Assembly (NCBI GenBank): GCA_021018815.1
Contig: JAITYX010000008.1
Location: 2,106,001 to 2,170,000 of the forward strand
Length of the DNA stretch: 64,000 nucleotides
Reading direction: 5' to 3'
DNA from: Talinum fruticosum
Taxonomy: Eukaryota > Streptophyta > Magnoliopsida > Caryophyllales > Talinaceae
The notes under the pieces are model-generated. The model did not search any database and was not told the DNA's origin. It was given only the letters and a program-made list of their open reading frames with translations. How positions within the stretch are numbered: the stretch's first letter is position 1; each line of letters opens with the position of its first letter. The translations under genes were made by a program, and so were the position numbers. Below, one piece after another: positions 37,587 to 50,900 of the stretch.

Positions 37587-40500
37587 GATTTCTCACCCAC
37601 TTGCTAAGATTTCCAATAAGAATTATTACTCAATTCAGTTTTCACGCTTCATGACAATAATAACTTTATGTAAATTTCAAAAGTATTAAACAAATAATAG
37701 CAAAAGAAAAACGAAAACAACCACCACCACTACAACGGGCAGTATGGACTCATTGATGACAAGTTTGGGGAGTACCGAATGTATGCAACCTTACCCCTGA
37801 CAAGCAAAGAGGGTACAAGGAAGATGACAATTCATATAAAATTATGCTTATCACCATACTTCAAATGCATATTTCGTTAAAATCCAGTGAATAGGTGATG
37901 GCTTCAAGCTTTGAAACAAGAGAATATCTTGCAATCAAGAATTCTTTGCTGGCATGTTAAATTACACTTCATAATGTACATTTCAGGAATTACAGAGAGG
38001 ATTCCCTTCCTTCCATGCATGTTGTTTTCTTCCAAGTGTGCTGGGAAGTGAATTATGAAGCACAACCACCTACCCGGTGCTAAATAATAGAATATTACAC
38101 ACAGCAATAAATTCATGCAAAATGTGTAACAGAAATACATAACAGAGGGGCTTGCATAATTTCAACAGAAGTGTATGCGTCAGAAACTAGGATTTCTTGG
38201 GCAATGGCAGAGGAAACAGAGAAAGGAGGCTGCCCACAAGACTGCCAAATGGCACGCTGTAGCAGTAGGGCAACCTAAGTCCAGAAAAGATACACAGACT
38301 AGACCACCCATTTTGAGATTAAAGAGCTCTGCTAACCCTCTCGCAACAATCGTCACCCCCCCAAGTCCAAAAAGAAAAAGAAAGAAGAACACCCATGGAG
38401 GAGAGGGGGAAGGGGGAAAAAGGCAACGACAACAGACATGTACATGCCTCTATTGAGAAGTTGGGCATGAAGCATGATGGCAGCATTAGGAGGTGAAAAT
38501 GGGCAAAGAACTGCCCTTTATCAACAGGTTCCTGCCAACTGTTCAATGCTAGTACAAAATAAGATCATTGTATCCCTAATGTCAACTTTTCAAGAAGAAA
38601 AATTTGCTCTGCAAACCGGATCAGTAAAGAGCATTAGTGAATACTAAATAAGCTAATTACATTCAAACAAATCTGAACTGAAAGCAGGATTGCAAACTAC
38701 AAAAGTAGTGATTAGTACATATGGATGTTGAACATAACCAAATCCATAACAAATAAAGCTAGTGAGCAAATAAGTTTATAGGTTATATAATTCAGTTTTA
38801 CTCAGACAGAGCCACATCACTAGTTAAGTCCCCCTGCGGCTGCAAATGGCAGACTTGGCCACTTTGAGAACATTTTGTGTTTTACTCTAAAATGATGGAT
38901 CATGTCATCATGGATAAACTCTAAGTTCACTCGTTGAGTAACTAACAAGGGTATTTGGGATGAAATTAAGAGTCCAAGTAGTAAAACAAATTATAGTCAT
39001 ACAGAAAATGCACGTTACAAAGGATAGCATTTGTACCTACTTCACTTACACACATGTCACACCAATATATGCAGTATATATCCACCGAAAAAAAAAACCC
39101 TTTTTTTCTGAAAGAACAAATGTACAACTTTCACCAGAACTACAACGTCAATTTCTGGGACACTACACTATTCTATATAGTATGTTGAATTCCCTAAGAA
39201 GGCTTAGTGAACTTGCTTAAAATGCACTTCTTAACACAAGTTCAAGTACCGCCCTCTCCACTGATCTATCTACATTTCACAAATTGTCACCAGGATATTC
39301 CTAAAACCAGGAAACTTGTTTCCCCTCTATTCGCAATCAGTGATACACAATGCTATGAAAATTAGACAACGCACTGTCCCACGGTGGCTAACACAGATGA
39401 GGAAGTCGGTACACCAAATTACCTTTGCTAGCATTTCTCTTTTTTCTTTATGTCAATAGAAAGAGCAAAGCATCTAATTTCATATGTAATCTGAGATAAA
39501 CCTTTTGCTGCAAAGCTTTGGTGGATACTGATGATTAACTGATCAAGTTGAATCGGAGTGGAGCCAAAGCTGCAAATCACCAGGTTCAAGTGGCAATGGT
39601 TTGGCCCTCATAACTCAAAAGTTATAAGCCTTACTGGTAACTAATGCAACTGGTTAAAGGACCAACCCAGTTCTTGCAACACAGAGAATACATGTGTATA
39701 AACCTTTTCTCTTTTTTTTTCTTTTTTACAATCTTGGGTTTATAAGAAACAGCATAACCCAAAAGTAAATATATTTACCCAAGCAATATTTCCAACTATG
39801 GACCATCAACGACTCACAAGACTGGATAATGAGAACATTTCCCTGTGCTGCATGTGCCTTAAGCAGCATGTGGCTCATGGATCAACACAGCTATCTTTAG
39901 TATAAAGGTTAGGCAAACCATGCCATTTGGATACAATACAAGTTGAGCACAAAAAGGTCTGAAACAGTAGAAAAGCAGCTCCAAAAATTTTAATCAAGTA
40001 GGAGCAACTTTAACCATTGAAGAAAAATAGAGCAACTCATTACATGCACTGCCTGATTCCTAGGAAGCATTTAGTTCACTTATATGCCATACCCAAAAAC
40101 CCGGGGGGTCCTAGGTTTCTACTCTGATTATTAGAGTTGAGTATATGACAAGTATAGACCTCAGACTGGACCAATTCCTCAAACTCCGTGTTTCTAGTTT
40201 TTACTATAAATTGCAAGTGCAAGTGTTCAATACTCGTGTTTTGAGTGTGAAGTATTCCATGCAAATACTAAGGCAACATGAAGGGTCCACCTAACATAGT
40301 GGCAAATCATCACAATTCAAACATAAATGAATTCTAATTCATCTTTTCTAGGTTTTAACCTACAAGTTTCCAAAATAACATTTCTTAGACCCAGTCATCA
40401 TGCAGTCGTAATTTTTAGGCCAGAATGCAATACATGAACAGTTGAAAAGTAACGACCAAATTAAACTACAGAAAAACATTTAAAGAAATCCCTATGATTC

Positions 40501-40939
40501 TTATTTTTAAATCAAATTAATAAGTTGGCAATAAGAACGGAAAATTTTCACTGGACAATAGTACCCAATTATGCAACATTTAGAACAACTTATACTTCAT
40601 GGGAGATTGTAAGTTGGTGCTCTAAATAATTTACTACAACAATACAATAACAATACTCAAAATGATGGCAACAAAAGTGATTGTCTTATATTACGTGAAT
40701 AGATCTTTCTCCTCATGGGAGATTGTAAGTTGGACTGTATAACTTATACGACAAAATTCCACATAAAGAATCATTTTTGAGTTGAAAAAGTTAAGGTCAG
40801 AAGATAGAATTTCCATCATGGTGCATGCTGAAGCTAGTCAACTAGATATGCAAAAATTGGGAGGGGTCATATATCACACATATGGTAATAAGAATTCGCC
40901 AACTGGTTGTAACATCACTAACCTCATTTTTTTCTTGAA

Positions 40940-43900
40940 TCATGGGAAGCACTTCATTCTCTGCCAGATGGAGGGAGAGGGGATGTAAGCATTCATTCAA
41001 GAAAAGAAATTAGAATTGAATAAGATGTCCCTTCCAAATCATATTACCCATCTCTCAGTTTCAACATATGATGCAGCAAGCCGTCTTTTTAGAAGTGATC
41101 TCTCTTCTTCACATGAATCACCATTAATATCTGGCAGAAATGGAACACAATATTGTAAATATGGAGGGGTGAACAGGACACAGAATTAATCCATCTGTTT
41201 GTCATTTTTTCCATTTGTATCTAACGCCAAAAAGCTGAAAGCAGCCCATTATACAAAGAATGAAAAACTTAGACAACCAACTTCAAAGTTTAATAATAAT
41301 TAACATTTAGCCTGAAGCATAAGGTTTGTATTAATAGAAGCTCTTATACTTTATTTTATTTTTTGACAAGCAAATATACTATACATAACAGACCTGTCCA
41401 GTTTTCAAAGGCGAATAAAGCTAAGAGTCAGCAAGTCAACAAGCACTCAGAATACACAAGGATAATCATTCAAAAATTGTTCTCAACGTTGTCATTTATT
41501 CGTGTATAATCCATTAAGATCTATGAAATATCAAAGGCAAAGGAGCATAGATATCACAGGTGGAACAGAGTTTGCCTTCTTGAAATGGTGCTTTCTACCT
41601 CCTTATATATCAGATCTTGTCTTGGTCCATAAACAGATAGTTGAGATTCACATTTTATATCCAGTGGCATAATGTTCACAGAGCCCACAACAGGATAACA
41701 CAGGACACTCATAGCTCAGACACGCGTAAACAAGCTTCACATTCAGATAGATTTTTTTTTGGGGGTGGGGGTACTATGCAAGTCCACTATGCAGACTTTA
41801 CATAATAAAGTAATTTTTCCACTCCATTTTCTTTTAACCTAATTCGACAGAATCAACTCGATATCCATCTGAGCAAGAGAATTATGTTATGCACCAACTA
41901 TATACCAACTGTCATGTTTTGGAGGCTTCAGAGGTCTCTCTTCCAACCCTTTATTTTAACAACATGAGCTGTTTTATTCTGGAGGTAGACATAGATCATA
42001 GAAGCAGAAACACAGGAAATAAAAATGTGGAGAATTTGATCCTACTTACCATAGTAATACGAAGACAAAATTGTGATCCTCTCCACAGGCTGAAAATACA
42101 CCAGAAAGATATTGTTATCTTAAAAATAGGGGGACAAAAGGCAAAGATTGACAATCATGGAATGGAAATTTTATGGACTGCTACAGAAATTTGGAAAAGC
42201 AACACTCTTCTAGTCAATACTCACAAACTGCAAATGCATAAGGAGCCATAAGATTGGTAATACTAATTTTACTTTCTTTGATCGTACACATAAAAAATGA
42301 GCAGAAGTTGCAGCTAGTGCAAGAAGATAAGCAGACAAAATTATGAGTCCTTGTAGATAACTGGAGAAGTATTTACAACACTAGAAAACAAAAAACAAAC
42401 TCAGTACCTGTAATATTTTATCAACTATTTTGGAGATATGATTGCTGTAGTTGAGTCTAATACCAGCTTTCAGCTGTCTTAAGGGGGATGGTTTAAATTT
42501 TTTCAAGGTAAAATCCTTATCAAAAAAGATTTATGAAACAAACTTCTGGAATGACATTTGCGTTAATGATTATCAATTCCCAATGTTTATAGTAAACTGT
42601 TTTCAACTTACTCTGCGTAAAGATACATCTGTTGCTGATTATGATGGAAAATGGATTACTAATTATAAAAGCCTTAAATGATTGAACTCTGAACAAGCAT
42701 AATAAACTCCTGAGGAAAGTCAGTAACATCACATTTGATCCACAAAAAGATTATGCAATTCGGATACACTGGAAGATTTACAGTGGCTTTGATGAAAGCA
42801 TAAAGGATTTGAGGCCGTGGTACTCAAAGGTAATAATCATATCGCTTTGATGCTGCCAATATCAGATGAAAAAGAGAGGGCATTCCTTTTGATGCTGAGG
42901 CCAGAGAGTTGTCCATTTTTAGCAATCAGGAAGCTTTGACTATAATCAGCTACTTCTTCAGTGTTAGTTAATCAAGCATAGTGTCTGTGTATACAATGTG
43001 GCATGTGCTAGTAACCTGCTATTGCGGTATTGCCTTCTGCTGGATGATTAAAGGTCAACATTGACAAGTCATGTACAAGACAACAAGGAGCACGTAGTAC
43101 TGATGGTTTCATTATAAGTCTCCAGGTTCTATTGGGGGCATCTGCTTGTCCAGCTGTCCTAGACTCTACTAGATGAACTGGAATCCTTCCTCTATGTGAT
43201 CAATACGCTGTTATTTACTTTGCTCAGCTACCAAAATATTTAAGTAGCTCAATGGTGTTCAATGCCAAAAAAGATAAGAACCTAGAAAATGTCTCCGATG
43301 ATTTGATTCAGTTGCACAGTTAGATTTAACTATGAACAAATCTATCACTGATAGCTTAGTGGAACGGGGGTTAGCACTAGAAAAAGACAACAGAATCTGT
43401 GCACTGTTGATTTGTTACTTTGCAAAATAAAGTTCTACTCGCTAAAGTCATATTGTAGTTCTAATATACATTATTATATCCATGGAGACACTTTAAGCAC
43501 ACACGCACACACACATACAAACAGAGGATAGAGGGATTGTAACTCTCCAGAAGGTCATAGAAGATACCATTACAAAAATACCCTCCCTTCTTGTGGGCAA
43601 CTCCTCGAGCTTTCTCAATGTATCGTCACCCTTAGTAACCTTACCAAAAATTGCATACTGGAAGACATTTGCCAATAAACACAACATACAGTCTATAAGT
43701 TGCACAGTCATGATAATCTCGTGCAAACTATCTTATGTAAATTTCAGAAATCAACATACCTTGCCATCAAGATGAGGTGCATTGCCGAGAAGCATAGAGA
43801 ACGACGATGATGCACTATCTGGGTCATCATACCTGCAAGAACGCAATTGAACCCACTATGTTGGAACTATGAGATGTAAATTGATCTGTGATCAGTCACA

Positions 43901-45569
43901 AGGAACTATGACTGCATAAGAATATTAAGAGACAACCGACAGTTAATGAGCTAACATAAGTAAAAAGATCATTCAGTTCGTATTTTTGAACCCTGCCACA
44001 AATCACAAGACACATAGCAATACTAACCAATAGGGAAACTCTTAGAAACCCAATAATAAATAGTCTTAACGAAAGAATTTTGCCAGGGATTTAACTTTCC
44101 TCCCAACATATATCAATGATTCAATATATATAAAAGAAAACTGGAAAAAGAGAAGCATCATTAACTATTTCAATAATATAAAGCAAATGAGCTAGACGAG
44201 ATATTATACTTTACCTCCCCATCGAAAGGATACCCCTTACATGCTTGACCTTACTAAATTCACCAGGAACAGTTTTCTCAGCTTCCTTCTTCTGCTCAGC
44301 ATTCATTGGAGCTGTTCTTCCCCCTACAACATCGGCAACCTGAGCTACAAAGCCCTTGTCGACCTTTTTTAAGCAAGAATATATGTTCACTGTCATTATG
44401 CACTAAAGACTAAATTCAGCTACTCAATTGAGCAAAGTATGAAGTAGCCAGAAGTCCAAATAATTACCCGGAAGAAGTGATTAGTATTATAGCATCCAAG
44501 TTGAACAAGCCTGAAAATGTGTTCAACCGTTTTGGAGGCAACACTAGGGAAGAAACCAAATTCAATATCCCCATAGTTTGTCTGCAGTACGAGCGAACAT
44601 AAGTAACTGGAAAATAAAGGGTGTCGTAAACTATTTATCATGCGGAAAATATTAAAGCGCGCTCTTAGATCAGGAACATGAACGGAAGACATGAACTTAA
44701 AAATATTGTGCAGATCACAACCAGAAAAAGTCTAGTGCATGAGAACCTAAATGTGGGGCAGAGTGGTCTTGATTTTGTAGTTGTAATTGACATGGGGTTG
44801 GCACAGAAACAAAATTTTGAGGGAAGACAGGCATTAGGGATCATTCTCAAATAGCACCAACACACCCCCATTGCCCGATTTATGCATATCGAACGTCTCA
44901 TTAAGCCAGCGGTAGTTGCCAGAGAGACAAGCAAATGCACATCCACAAACTGAAAAATAATTAGATGAGGATTACTAGTATATATCAGCATCATATATTT
45001 ACAATGTGGATAATATACAAATGGACAGAACACTCGTAAATAACCCTCTAGTCATAAATACAAGTGGGGGAAAAATCCTCATCTGGGTATTTAAATTTGT
45101 TTGAGCAAGACTCAACAGCTAAATCCCTCAACAAACCAAGCAATAAAAATTGGGGTATCCCACGAAAAAGGATACCAGAGATAAGTTTCACCGTCGAAAT
45201 CATCCTGTTGTGTCGCAAAAACACAGCAAATGCAATGCAAAACAGAAAGATCCCACTTTCCCATTTTTAGATTCATATTACTACGACTACAGATTAAGCG
45301 CACAATAAGAAAAGATGAAGACATGATACCATCATTCATACTCTCGCAGAGGGCATAGTTTTATGCAATGAAAACGAAATACAAGAAGAATTCAATGCCC
45401 AAACATGATGTAAAGTAATTATAACATTAACCCATGTAGAAACGTTATAATTTAGGGATGAAACCTGGAAGACGACACGGGCTGATCCAAGTTGGGGTTC
45501 TTCAGCAAAGGCAAAGGTCAGTGTAATGAGGAGAGAGAAACCCACAAAGCATAAGCTTGCTCTCCTCAT
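40940..45569 (-). CDS. CYP23: Cyclophilin-type peptidyl-prolyl cis-trans isomerase, CYP23 type, secretory pathway
   Basis: Predicted to act in protein folding in the endomembrane system. Eight exons join in frame to 224 aa: 45465-45569, 44468-44581, 44215-44363, 43760-43832, 43568-43657, 42050-42089, 41048-41130 and 40940-40960. The start is the ATG at 45569, giving the signal peptide MRRASLCFVGFSLLITLTFA. The cyclophilin domain runs from about residue 34 to 190, with HFFR (70-73), GFVAQ (77-81) and LDGKYAIFGKV (144-154). A charged C-terminal tail has DSCEEERSLLKRRLAAS and ends RMKCFP. Length and tail agree with Arabidopsis CYP23. Relative to human CypA, the Arg, Phe and Gln near R55, F60 and Q63 are kept, while W121 is His143 and H126 is Tyr148, so catalysis and cyclosporin binding may be weak; that is inference. 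Exons of 40 and 21 nt are unusually short. The reading frame is intact. Confidence 0.95.
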
Positions 45570-45846
45570 CTCTTCGCTCTTCACTTGATCTTCAGCTTCC
45601 GAAGTTCAAGGGCAAAGATGATGATCGTGAACGGGATGAGGGCAAACACTCCGTCGTCAACCGATGTAATTAAGGAGCTTCTGACCTCTGAGGTGACTTG
45701 CAAGTTGGGAGTTGTTGATTTTTATTTTATTTTTTTATTTTTTTGTGTATAATCAACCAGTTTTAGAGCGTCATGGTCTGAAATGAATTGAAAAATAATA
45801 CGAGTTCAAATTCATTGTAAATATTTTTATTGGAGACCTTTCACTT
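45570..45846 (-). promoter_or_regulatory. 5' leader and remaining proximal promoter of CYP23
   Basis: Only about 277 bp lie between the CYP23 ATG and the end of the LINE insertion. The leader is purine-rich on the minus strand. No clear TATA box is seen; ACAAAAAAATAAAAAAATAA near 45728-45747 is a weak candidate. Any control elements further upstream were displaced by the LINE. Confidence 0.4.
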
Positions 45847-45847
45847 T
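45832..45847. repeat. Target-site duplication, copy at the LINE 3' end
   Basis: GGAGACCTTTCACTTT occurs here directly before a poly(T) run and again at 47919-47934, where the LINE coding sequence stops. A 16-bp direct repeat flanking a poly(A)-tailed element is the hallmark of LINE insertion. Confidence 0.85.
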
Positions 45848-47918
45848 TTTTTTTTTTTTGTGTGCAGAAGAGGGGCTATGCCCCTGAAATGTATTACTTA
45901 TTAATAATTCGGGTCATGCGGCGACTTACATTATCTGCAAAAAGTAAATCTCTAATATCTCTAGTTGGAGATTGAAAGAAACGATAACCTACATTCATGG
46001 TTAAACCTAATTTGCCAACTTGTCCGCAACTTAGTTGACCTCTGCAGTAGCGATGGGTGACTTTAACTTCCCAAGTTGGGCTTTCTAATAGCCGTTTGCA
46101 TTGCTTCAACAAACGAGTGAATTGTGACCCCAGTCCTTGTTGCCCTTTAGCATGTCAACCACCAGGATTGAGTCAAGTTGAAGCCAAATGTGTTTCAACC
46201 CCAAATGTTGAGCTACTCGTAATCCTCTCCAAGCGGCTTTGAGTTCAGCATACGCTGAAGTACACCACCCAAAATTCTCAGTGAATCCTCATAACCATTC
46301 TCCTTTGTCACCCTTAATGACTCATCCTCCTGCTGCTAATCCGGGATTAGCTTTAGAGGCACCATCAGTGTTTAAAATAACCCATCCGGGGAGGAGGTTC
46401 CCATTTAACTAATTCAACTCTGCTTTGCTGGAATGTCCCCACATTGAAATTAATTTCTTCATGTAGTGCACTGATAGTTTCTTCAAACTTTAACAGTAGG
46501 AATTCTCCTTTGTTTCTAGGTACAATTTCTTCTGATGCAAAGCAATGGGAATTCCTCCATTTCCAGATATACCATATAGTCATCAAATTTTTGGTTTCCC
46601 AGTGTGCATCAGAATTTCCATGATTCAGATTTGCCATAATCCAGTCAGAAAAAGGGCTATTATCGGATCCCACAAAATACCCTTTGGCTGCCAAAAATTC
46701 CAGATTGTAATTGCTTGGGGACATTACTGAATGATATCTTCAGAGTCTTCGAATTGATCTCCACACATTCTACAACTAAGGTCATTGGTTAAACCTCTCT
46801 TAAATCTGTTGGTGTTTGTCATTAGTCTATCCCGGAATAATAACCAAAGGAACATTCGGACTCTTTGCGGAGCTTGAGTTTTCCAGACCCGAGTCTAGTT
46901 CCGGTCCTGGTTTTCTCTCTCCGAGGACTCGTTCTTCAAAATTGAGATGGTTGAACCAATATTAAACTTACCTGAAGAAGAAGCTCGCCAGTAGAAATTG
47001 TCGGCGACGCCTTCCTCTGCCACTTCAACCGCCGCGACTTTCAGAATAATTTCAGGCGGAAGTAGGTCGGCGAACCTATCCCAAGCCCAGTGATTAGCCG
47101 CACTCCACATTTTACATACCTTCACGTTGATATCTGCATCAGGGATTCGCGAAATCGATTTATGAATCAATGGTTTCTCATCAATCCACGAATCTAACCA
47201 GAACCGCGTTTGCCTTCCATCTCCAATGGCGGAACTCATACCTTGTTTGAGCGTCGGGAGGTTCACAACTAAGCCTTTCCAAGCGTTGGAGGCAGGCCTC
47301 GTGGTTATTAGGTTTTGAACATCTCCCCCACTAAGGTATTTATGCTTAAGAACTTGAGCCCATAGCCTGTTGGGCTCCGTGTGGACCTTAGGCCCAGACC
47401 TCCATTGGCTTTCTCCTTTGTTACAACCTCCCACGAGACCAAATGAATTTTTCGTTCGTTTGTTGTTCCGCCCAATAGGAATCTCCGAACTTTCCTATCC
47501 AATTCATCACAGATTGAACGTGGTAATCTAGTAATCTGCATAGTGTACGCAGCAGGAATGGCACTAACTATAGACTGAATTAAAGTAACTATGCCTGCCA
47601 GAGAAAGACATTTTGATTTCCACCCCCGCAAGTTTTCTATCAACTCTATTCACCAACTCCTGGAAAGTAGCTTTGGTGACTCTACCATTGATTGTAGGGA
47701 CTCCCAAATACTTTCCCAAATCAATTGTTTGCTGCATCTCTAGAGTATTACAGATTTCAGAGGCTGTAGTTGGATCGGTGTTAGGGAGAAATAAATGTTC
47801 GACTTTGTAGCACTGACCTTCTGACCGGAAGCTTCACAAAACCAAGTGAGACAATTTTTTATTAGAGAAGCTTGTTTTAAATTTGCCTCCGCGAAGAGAA
47901 CAACATCATCAGCGAAAA
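45847..47918 (-). mobile_element. 5'-truncated L1-type LINE retrotransposon, decayed
   Basis: Read on the minus strand, the element opens within the reverse transcriptase at the catalytic motif LFADDVVLFAEA (47905-47918). It continues through the RT thumb (SLAGIVTLIQSIVSAIPAA, LGLR), a zinc-binding segment with RMFLWLLFRDRL and CRMCG, and an RNase H domain with TDGASKANPG, AELKAAWRGL and LQLDS, the arrangement of plant L1 ORF2. It ends in a poly(A) tail (poly(T) at 45847-45859). The coding region is broken by several one-base frameshifts (near 47793, 47630 and 47400) and by stop codons in the RNase H part, so it is dead. Truncation at the 5' end and flanking 16-bp repeats show target-primed insertion. 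The element is in the same orientation as CYP23, with its tail facing that gene's start. Confidence 0.92.
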
Positions 47919-47934
47919 GGAGACCTTTCACTTT
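47919..47934. repeat. Target-site duplication, copy at the LINE 5' end
   Basis: Second copy of GGAGACCTTTCACTTT, marking the truncated 5' border of the LINE. Confidence 0.85.
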
Positions 47935-50900
47935 AAATACTTGAGGTGGAAAAAGAGTTATATTCTTAATGAAATAAAAAAATCTATTTTTAAAACATAT
48001 GAAATTTTGTTTATGAAAACCGGGCTTTTATAACATTTGTAAAACAAGTGAAATTTAGTAAGGTCGTTTTAATTATATTGCTCTTTTTTGTATCGAAAAT
48101 AACTATATTATTCTTGAACTTTTATATTTTAAATTTTTATGAATTATGTGAGTGTAAATTTGTAATATCATGGGAAAAAATTAATTGTCTATCTACATAA
48201 ATTATCTCAAAAAAATTATTAAATTTCAAAACCTTATCAATGTTCAGAGGTATCTTTTCCTTTTTTATTTTCCATCTCCCCCTTTAGTCCATTTACATAT
48301 ATATATTCTATCGAGGTATTGTAATATTAATTTTTAATTGGGTTGACCCGTTTCTTATTTATTAGCAAAATTTGTACAGGTTCAGTTTATAACTAGTAAA
48401 ATTTACTCCCTGCATCCTAAAAAAGTGTTTTGTTATTAATTTTTGAGGTCAAATTTTGACCAATAATTTATGAAAACATCCATTAATTAGGATATAAAAC
48501 AAACAACCATCTATAGATTTATTTTAAAAAATCGTAATGATATAATTTTATAATTTTTTCAATTATAATTTTAAAAGTTGACAGTCAAAGTTTTATACTG
48601 AAGATCATAAACTGTCAAATAAGAAAATTATTTTGGGACAAATGGACTAGCATAATAAACATATCGCTGGAAAATTTTCATTCGATCCGATTATCAGAAT
48701 TTGTTTGACTAGCAAAAAATCGGGTCCAATCATATTTTTGTCCTAATTTTAACTTTGGACATAAGATTTTCCTATTTTTATTGGTTGAATCCAAATTTTG
48801 ACTCAAATTTAGATTTGTTCAAATTATCTTATCCGAAAAGATAAAGAAAATTTCAGTCTAATGACCAATTTATCAAATACGATTTTGATCCGAACTTCGG
48901 CGCTAAATAAACATTTATAACCTTGGAAAAGTGAAGATTACAAGTTTGCAACCCAACAAATGGAGCCTAGGAAAGATGAAATCTACGTGTTCCCCATGGC
49001 CCAATATAGCATTCACATTTGTGATTTGACAAAGTATTTGGCCCAATGATTTCAAGGATCACATTATCAGCCCGAAATTAAATTTATGCGCCAGGGCCCA
49101 TGATGATTGTTTGATATATTCCAGAGCGATGGGTGATAAGGCATGATCAAAATGATTCGGCCCAAAAATAATTTCCCTATTTTTCTCTCTCTATAGTGAG
49201 GTCCATTAGGCTTAAAATATCCCCAAAACTGTTAATATATGCCTAATAAGCTGATTAAGGTGATTTTTAGTCTTGTACACCCTAATTTATAGATTACTAT
49301 CTAAAGCAAATATAAAGATTAAAATCGTCTTCCCTTTTCCTTCAAAAGATTGAAATCGTCTTACTAAATAATTTTGATAATTAAAGCACATAATCTTGTG
49401 ATAAAATCCTGACCGTTGATTTTGTGAAACTGAAAACTATACAAGTTTTATGTTGCGATATGATTTATGATAGGAGTAATTCACTTTTGACCACTACCGC
49501 AAGTTATACTTATGTTGACCGTAATGATTTGATGTGAGATCGATAAGATAAGATTACACAGCAAGCATAATCACTTTTAACATCATTAATCACCCTTTCC
49601 TCCTCCAATCACATCATTAACAAACCCAGCTATCTTAGGTGGGATTCAAATAATCTTCATAATATTATTTATTTTTTTGGATGGATAAACGTGAAGTGTT
49701 GATTAGGTCTCCTATCTCGGGAAAAACTTAACGAACAAGAAGCTCGGGACGTATAAAACTGTAAATAACTTAACACGGTATCGAGCCAGCTAATGCCCTC
49801 ACAATGTAATAGTATAGTTGTAAAGGGAGGGAAGTCCTAATGCATTCCCTTTGTGCCAGAATAGGTGTGAAACATGACAATAATACGAGCTGGTGCTAGG
49901 TAGCTTTGCTTTGCTTTACTTCACATATGCTTTAATACACTTTGTCATTTTCTACAAAATAATTCAACCCCTCAATATACACCATCCCCTATTAGGCTAT
50001 TACCCAATTCTTACCTACATAAACTAAATACTTTTACTCTCTTTCATTATTTAGGAATTTGTTGGAGTTCTCTTACAGATAATGAAGTAGATTGGGGTTA
50101 AATTTTGTCATTGAGAAAGAAAATTGTATCATATATGCACAATTCAAAAGAAAATTTTCCTAATTAATTAATTTCATCAACAAATATATGACTATTGGTG
50201 TAGAATTTTGTGTGCTTTCAATTTCAGGATCGAAGACACAGTGTATAGTGAATATAATCTATTAGAGTATAAATTTACTTTTGAGTTTTCAACCATTAGT
50301 TTAACCTTTTTGTTGAGTTAGTTTTTAAACATGATATCGGAGCTTTTATGAGTAAGAGGTCTCATATTCGAATCTCATAAGCTTCATATTAATTATTAGA
50401 ATGTATAAACTTATTCCCGAGCATGGAATAAAACTTTTTGACTTATTGAGTGGGATAAATTTCTCTCATAGGATAGGGCTGCCCACAAAATTATGCAAGG
50501 GATTTGGCAAGCAGTGATGTCATTCTCTCTTTGGTTTCCAAATTCCAAATTGCATCTCCTTTAGAAGTTGGAAGTTGGAAGGTGCAAGAAGAATATCTTT
50601 GTGTGCTGAAAAGAATAAATATAATTATACTTTTGTACTCCTTTTTCTTTTTAATTAAGAATCTGATTCTTATTTTAATGGTGGTTTTTGCTCCAAGACA
50701 ATTTAATTGTTCTCTTTCCCTACATCAAACAAGGAACTCTCTTAGGCATATATATTTTTTGCTTGCATATACTTTTCATGGAAAATAAATAATACAAAAT
50801 ATGTTTAAATTCAACTCGACCCTTTGTTAGAGTATAAATCTAATATTAAACTTTGAACCATTAGATAAAGTTTTTGGTTGGGTTAATTAATGAACATCGT

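Larger units (their letters stand above)
35591..40939. other. Intergenic DNA between PRE and CYP23 with coding-like pieces
   Basis: Base composition is visibly less AT-rich than the neighbouring intergenic DNA. A poly(T) run at 35611-35630 starts the region. Two minus-strand segments have protein-like composition (36134-36346 and about 37455-37586, listed separately). Patches at 36510-36650 and 37090-37150 resemble tRNA-derived SINE promoters (GGATTCAAATCCC and GGGTTCAATCCCC, B-box-like). A plus-strand frame of 214 codons at 35628-36272 is probably the shadow of the minus-strand segment, since its translation has no domain-like character. Confidence 0.4.

Noticed and set aside
44665..45033. 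Minus-strand frame of 122 codons in CYP23 intron 1
   Set aside because: Lies between exons with good splice sites, and the translation is not protein-like.
45336..45584. Extended CYP23 N terminus beginning at a GTG at 45584
   Set aside because: The in-frame ATG at 45569 gives a complete signal peptide, and GTG starts are not expected in plant nuclear genes.
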